This document shows, piece after piece, positions 58,832-64,000 of a stretch of 64,000 nucleotides of DNA. The stretch lies in the NCBI GenBank assembly GCA_963513935.1, contig OY740766.1, positions 5,611,000 to 5,674,999 of the forward strand, read 5' to 3'. Under the pieces are notes generated by a model. It saw only the letters and a list, made by a program, of their open reading frames with translations, ran no database searches and was not told the origin of the DNA. How positions within the stretch are numbered: position 1 is the stretch's first letter; every line of letters starts with the position of its first letter. Position numbers and translations under genes: made by a program. Source of the DNA: Aphrophora alni (lineage: Eukaryota; Arthropoda; Insecta; Hemiptera; Aphrophoridae).

Positions 58832-59240
58832 TTTTAATACTTGCCTAAACTTACTTTGCTTGCAACATAAACACTTCCATAGCGTAAGTTGTATTTGATT
58901 ACAATCGAGTTGATAATGTCGGTTGTCAAGGATCTTTTTTTTTTCCAATTATCCTAAACCGTAATTTTAGTTTAATAATGACTCATTTCATACACGTGTT
59001 TGATTATTAATCTTTAACTTTCATTAAAATTTTTACGAAATCGGTAGTACCGTTTTTGAGAAATAACGTTTTTTATAAACATCCGCTTAGGCTACCTAGA
59101 ACTCACGAACTGAAATGTTTCGAGTGATGGCGCCCACTACTTTTGTTTAGGTTCTTAAAGGGTAGATTTGAGCAAAATTTGATCAAAATATATTAGAACT
59201 GATTTTGAGGGCATGGTAATTTTGTGTTTTAATTTAAGGC
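58832..59240 (+). repeat. Dispersed repeat family 1, long copy
   Basis: ACTTGCCTAAACTTACTTTG, ACTTCCATAGCGTAAGTTGT, CCAATTATCCTAAACCGTAA and ACGAAATCGGTAGTACCG follow the same order as 24303-24500. Confidence 0.7.
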
Positions 59241-59519
59241 AGATAAATTTGGAGTTATAAAGAAAGACGTTCTATAATGTGGGCATGTACGAAATGTTAT
59301 TAAAATTTGTCCACGGGTATGAGCTGTAGAACACATTAGCCAAAAAGACATCATTTTTTATTTTTTTAAATTTATTTAGGTGAGACAGTAATAGTATGAG
59401 ATCTAAGCAGTAAAAAATAAACATAACTTATACCTTGAAATAAGAAGATGAAAAAAAAAAAAAGTAAATATATATGGTTGTCCAATTGTAGTTTTGGTCA
59501 AATTTAAGACAAAAATAAA

Positions 59520-61045
59520 TTATGAAATGAAATGAAATGATATTTATTGCTCCTTATCTTTATACAGACATACAAGTATATATACAACCTTACATATAAG
59601 GGAAACAATAATAACATCCCTAGGTTAAAACCTGTTTGGGATGTATATAAAAAAAGAAAAGCACTTAAACATAACAACTTAAAATACTCGGAATGAAAGA
59701 AAAACCCGGCAACCAACCACACTCCTCCGAATCTTACACACTACATCAGTCTTAGCGTGAAGTTACCATAATGGCTTCCAAATTAAATACAAATATAAAC
59801 TTATAAACTACCACAAGAAATTTGAATAGAAATCACACATTACATCAGTTTTATATATACATTTCCAGCTTTAACTTAAACAATCTAATAAGGAATGAAA
59901 TTTGGAATAAAGCCATATTTATCCATGCAAACACATACATACACCAACCATTATTATGTACTATTAGCTAAAAACAACAGTTAAAAATATTCAAAGAAGT
60001 GGATGTTTAAATCGGTTCTTTCTCTTGGCTGAAGACACTGTTTAACTAACCCTTACGATTTTGCAGATAATTATGACATGAAAGTGCGTTTATCATGGAG
60101 AAAACGATTTTTAAATTTTGGACACAAGTCAAAAGTGATAATTTACCAACATTTAAAATTAACAAATCTTATAGGAACTTACAAATTAGCTGTCTGTTTA
60201 TCGTGTATAAATTTTCTCACCTAAACTTATATAGACGATTTTGTTAAAGATTTTTGATTTTGAAGATTTCGAACCGTTTATTACACACTTTTCTCTCATT
60301 AGAAATACGTTGCGTAAATGGCGACAGATAATAAGATAATAAAAATACTCACTGAAAATAATTTCCCACAGTGAAGTCATTTAGTTTATTAAAGTCAGGT
60401 GATGGGCGTGTTCAAGTTTTAGTTCTTAGTTTTTGTTTGGACTCCAGAAACCAGGTATTGCCAACAGTGCGACATCTCCTATAGATTTCTGCTGCGCTAG
60501 GAGACAATGAGTTTAGGGTGTTGATTTCTTGCTTGTGGGCAGTCAAAAAGAATGTACTCCAGAGTCTCGTCGGGAGTTAATAATATGGTTGGAATCGATA
60601 AAGTCTTGCAACTCTCTATCCAGTTTTAGCTTTAGGCGTAGTTGACAGAACGTCCTAGGGTTAATGGGATTCAGTAACTTCATCTCTTCATCTTGAAGAT
60701 TGTATTTGAGTGATTTACGTTGGACGTTGAACGGTTGTGAGTCAAGAGTTGATGTTGCCTATCTATTTGGTTCTAGGGTTCGTTACCCGGGATTCCCCAA
60801 TTACGTGTAATCAAGTGTAAATTATCACTTCAGTTTCTAAATCAAATTTAGACTATTAGTAGCATGATATGCATAATCTGTAGGAGTATAAAAAAAAAGA
60901 AACTGTAGTACAGATTTTGAGTTGGACAAGATCCATAGTTCCGCCAGCGGAATGGACAAGCAATACGCAAGAGCCGCATCGATGATCTGGGTATGGTTCT
61001 CATTAACCAACGGTTCGGCGTGAAAACTTCTTGAAGCGTTATATT
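59520..61045 (-). pseudogene. Minus-strand LINE relic with RNase H domain and tandem 3' tail
   Basis: Read on the minus strand from 61045: ASRSFHAEPL...AALAYCLSIP then AELWILSNSKSVLQ (about 61040-60900), matching an RNase H core (AEL, then DSKS with Asp changed to Asn). Next comes WGIPGNE (about 60810-60785), the GI-GNE motif near the end of LINE RNase H. Then, in changing frames, PDETLEYILFDCPQARNQ (about 60575-60520), the His/Cys-type tail. The 3' end is marked by tandem TTTCA units (59522-59540). Clades with RNase H (I, R1, LOA-type) are candidates. Stops and frameshifts show it is dead, and the stretch 59550-60420 may include a later insertion. Confidence 0.65.
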
Positions 61046-62841
61046 GAATATAAAATGTCTCTTGAGTAATCTGATTAAAGAAATCAGTTCCTAATCTTTG
61101 TTTTTGTGTTCGAAATTAATAACTAAAAGCTCAATTTTGAATTAGTGTTTGCAATACCTTCATAGTGTTACAAAAAGTTAAAAATACCATAACAATTGGT
61201 GTAAAATACGTGGAATAATTATGATAAAACTTTGACAATTTGCTTCGTCCATAAACTCTTCCACAATGAATTATTTCTTAATTAGGAGTCATAAAGTACA
61301 GTATTAGTTTTGAAGTCGTTAGCATTTAAATTAGCAGTTATGGAAGTATAAATATGAACAGTTGATGGTTGAGTGACAGAACCGTTTAACTCCTATGATT
61401 ATCTTTGGCGGATAAGGAAATCGTATATGCAAATTTAAGTAAGCATATAAATACAGTGTTTTCCATTTGTACTTAATTAAAATTTCTTATAAAAAGCTTT
61501 GCAGTTACAATGATTAATTTGTAATTGGAAAAGATGCACAATACAAATAAACGGAGCAAAACAATTAATTGCATTTATTTTGTCACACACCTATCGACAT
61601 AACCAAACATTAACCAACAAAATATTTTTCGCTATCTCACCAAAAATATCTGTATTTTCTACGTGAAAACATTTTTGTTTTTATGGAATATTATAAGTAT
61701 TTCTTATAGAAGGCAAGGTGGTAACTACTCTCTTAGCAACTTTAAAAAAAAAAATGTTTTTAACATTTTAAAAGATTAGTATCAACTTAAACACACTTAA
61801 GTTTGCTCTATGAACTTATTTCAAACGTATTTATTGAAATCTAATTTCGATGACGGTGTAAAGGTTTCGGTGCTTTTTCAATCATTCCAGAACAGTAATT
61901 TTCAAATGATTGATGTTTTGCTCGCTGATTTAGGTCACTATTCTATTCTTTTCCTCAAAACTTGATAAAATAGGCAGTCCACTTTGATAAATTAGATTTT
62001 ACAACAACCCAATGAAGACGTTTTTGCGTTACTTACATATAACCAATTAAAAGCCTTTTTGGGGAGTGAGGACCCATTTTTAAAGTGAAAAACATCACCG
62101 TGTCCATTGCCTTACTACAAAATAGTGTATATATAATTGTTCTTAACATAAAACCAACAAATAACAATAACATACTAAAATTATAACTTCACCGATGGGT
62201 ATTGTAGATCGCCCTTCAACTTAGTCAAATTAACTCGCACTTCATCTTTCAAACTATCAAAACATCCAAAATTTGAAAAGATAAGATATGAGTAAAGATA
62301 ACAATAACTATCACAAGAGCTTTGGTCGCCTAATAGATAATATGAAGACAGGACTCGATGAAGAAACATACCATGCGATCACCACACCCGTACTCATCAA
62401 AAGTAAACCCCTAAGGGGAAAATATCGAGATTGTTAGAATTTGGAATTGATAAATTGATTTTTACATAATTTATTTTGGTTCTTACATATCTTCTGATCT
62501 CAGAATAACTCAAACATCATATTTTTGATGCATGAAATTGGTAAGATAATGAGAAATAAGGGAAACAGTCCTTAGATTGAATACAGACCACCAAGTTGAT
62601 GTAACAAGTCATTGTAGGATTTAGTTCTTTGGTACCCTGTACATATACAAAGATTAATTGGAAATATAATAAACAGTGAACTATCGTTTCCAATCCGCTC
62701 AACATCAAAACCAAATCAACGCGAATCAACTAAATAAAAACTAACCAAAACTATTCACCAACAAAAAATACATTTCTGTAGTTGTCAACCAAATTATTAT
62801 TATGAACCATTGATAGCAACACTGAAAAAAATATTTATATG
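61046..62841. other. AT-rich non-coding stretch
   Basis: No gene recognised. Short frames at 62181-62369 and 62517-62729 have no domain signature. Confidence 0.45.
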
Positions 62842-63015
62842 TTTAAATAATAGCCCAAACTTACTTCGCTAAACAAGACTTCATAGTAAATCGTATAGTA
62901 TCGATCCTCAAAATTAAATTTTGATTCTTGTAAATATTAATATTTCTTTACCTGAAAACAATTTTGGGTGACAAATCTTCAAATTTCCTTAAAACTTGAA
63001 CGAAATCGGTTAGCC
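62842..63015 (+). repeat. Dispersed repeat family 1, copy
   Basis: AATAATAGCCCAAACTTACT, TTCGCTAAACAAGACTTCAT and the later CTTGAACGAAATCGGTTAG match the family order. The 101-codon frame starting at 62968 runs out of it and is not supported as a gene. Confidence 0.55.
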
Positions 63016-63541
63016 GACTTAATCAAATTAAGAGCACTGAACAGACTACAAACGATAGAATGGGATCATTCCAAAGAACTCAAAACTAACATATCCCCAA
63101 AAACTCGATATGCATTTTTGACTCATTACATAAAATTCCTTATACTAAGTATATATAAGGAAAAGTCTGATACTTCAATTTTAGGTTTCCAATACCAAAT
63201 AAATAACTTTAAACTACCTGCAAAGCATCTCCCTTTAGAAAATATTCTGCAGATAATCTTCAACTCTTGTTGAATAAAGCATATGTACATAGAACCATTA
63301 AAAAGTTTTGAATTGTCAGCAGAGTGAACTTGTTAGTTGTAAAGATAAGGTTCAGTCTGATATTCATACACCATAAATGGTGTAATGGCATGAAAGGGTT
63401 TACATATAATCTATTTCCTAAAACATGATCATACATGGGAGATTTCACGTTAAATGTAAATTGACACCGATGGGGGCAGTTAAGTCCTTTACAAAACCCC
63501 GAAAGCGTCTATTAGAATCAAAACATCGTGGTAACTCTTCT
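63016..63541. other. Non-coding stretch right of the family 1 copy
   Basis: The open frame 62968-63273 continues to 63273 with a mixed composition, but I recognise no domain. Nothing else seen. Confidence 0.35.
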
Positions 63542-63640
63542 GTAAACTGTTTATAGTGAGTTAAGTCTTTTGTAAACCGTTAATATTCACATGCACTGAG
63601 TTAAGGATACTGTAAACAGTTTATAGTAACAAGCACGGCG
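63542..63640 (-). repeat. Minisatellite copies, inverse of the 49840 family
   Basis: GTAAAC boxes at 63542, 63572 and 63612 mark units of 30 and 40 bases. On the minus strand they read TTACTATAAACTGTTTACAG and CTTAACTCAGTGCATGT, the same unit as 49840-49957 in opposite orientation. A weaker unit may precede them at 63479-63495. Confidence 0.75.
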
Positions 63641-64000
63641 TAATGTCTTCAATAAATAATTTAATTTGAGTCTTCTCTTGTTTTGCCTCTGTGAAGCTTT
63701 GGAGACTTCGCTTTGATATTTACATTTAAATTTCTATTTTTGTCGTTTATAGACAAAACACCTTTCAAACATCATAGTACTTACCCAGCCTGATCATAAT
63801 TTTAATATCAGCGTATTCTATAAATTAAATACCCAATAGTTGATTTCTTGGGCCTTGTAGGAAACAGTAAATTGTTTGGGAGATCAAGGAGTTTGTTAAG
63901 TTTGTTAAAACATTTACTACAAAAGTTTTATGAACCATCTTGATATCTGCTACGACCTTGTGAGCCTCGTAGGATTTATTAACAGGTCAAACCTTAACTT
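63641..64000. other. AT-rich non-coding stretch to the window end
   Basis: Nothing recognised. Confidence 0.45.

Overview
The window looks like non-genic DNA from an insect nuclear genome. It is strongly AT-rich. It holds two arrays of the insect telomere pentamer: 90 in-phase TTAGG-type units at 12571-13020 and about 22 CCTAA units at 37323-37432. I see no tRNA, rRNA or CRISPR and no convincing intact host protein gene. The longest open frames are microsatellite shadows or frames inside transposons. The only confidently recognised coding product is the N-terminal part of a Merlin-family transposase. Species cannot be fixed from this sequence.

Layout. 1-6100: AT-rich DNA with fragments of an element carrying a hammerhead-ribozyme-like motif (4169-4213) and a degenerate TGAC/TGAT low-complexity tract. 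6113-6733: a compound (TA)/(GA) microsatellite. 8941-9828: a foldback MITE with about 406-bp arms. 11160-12300: GC/CpG-richer blocks with two GTAAGT donor-like sites, then the TTAGG array. 14085-14730: a decayed non-LTR reverse transcriptase. 14817-15394: a Merlin element with perfect 51-bp TIRs and an 8-bp target duplication. 16031-18085: a decayed long-TIR element of about 2 kb. 20262-21054: a hAT MITE with an 8-bp target duplication. 23420-24125: a Jockey-like reverse transcriptase relic. 25869-26272, 29844-30174 and 50736-51146: palindromes with hammerhead-like motifs in both arms. 37323-37432: the CCTAA array. 44410-44716, 46225-46480 and 49840-49957: tandem repeats. 56484-57232: a second foldback MITE. 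59520-61045: a minus-strand LINE relic with RNase H.

Most interesting signal: at least six sequence-divergent repeat families share one secondary-structure blueprint. This is a CTGANGA-like box, one extra base, a hairpin, GAAA, a short self-complementary stem III, a U-H dinucleotide and a stem I partner. That is the hammerhead ribozyme layout, known from Penelope-like retroelements. Three of the families occur here as head-to-head palindromes with divergently oriented motifs. Two loci (4169-4213 and 51047-51093) keep the full core residues and a perfect 6-bp stem I.

Nothing indicates an operon-like or pathway-level gene system. The elements relate to each other through nesting and shared families: one 35-600 bp dispersed family has at least eight copies or fragments, and another has five copies in one orientation.
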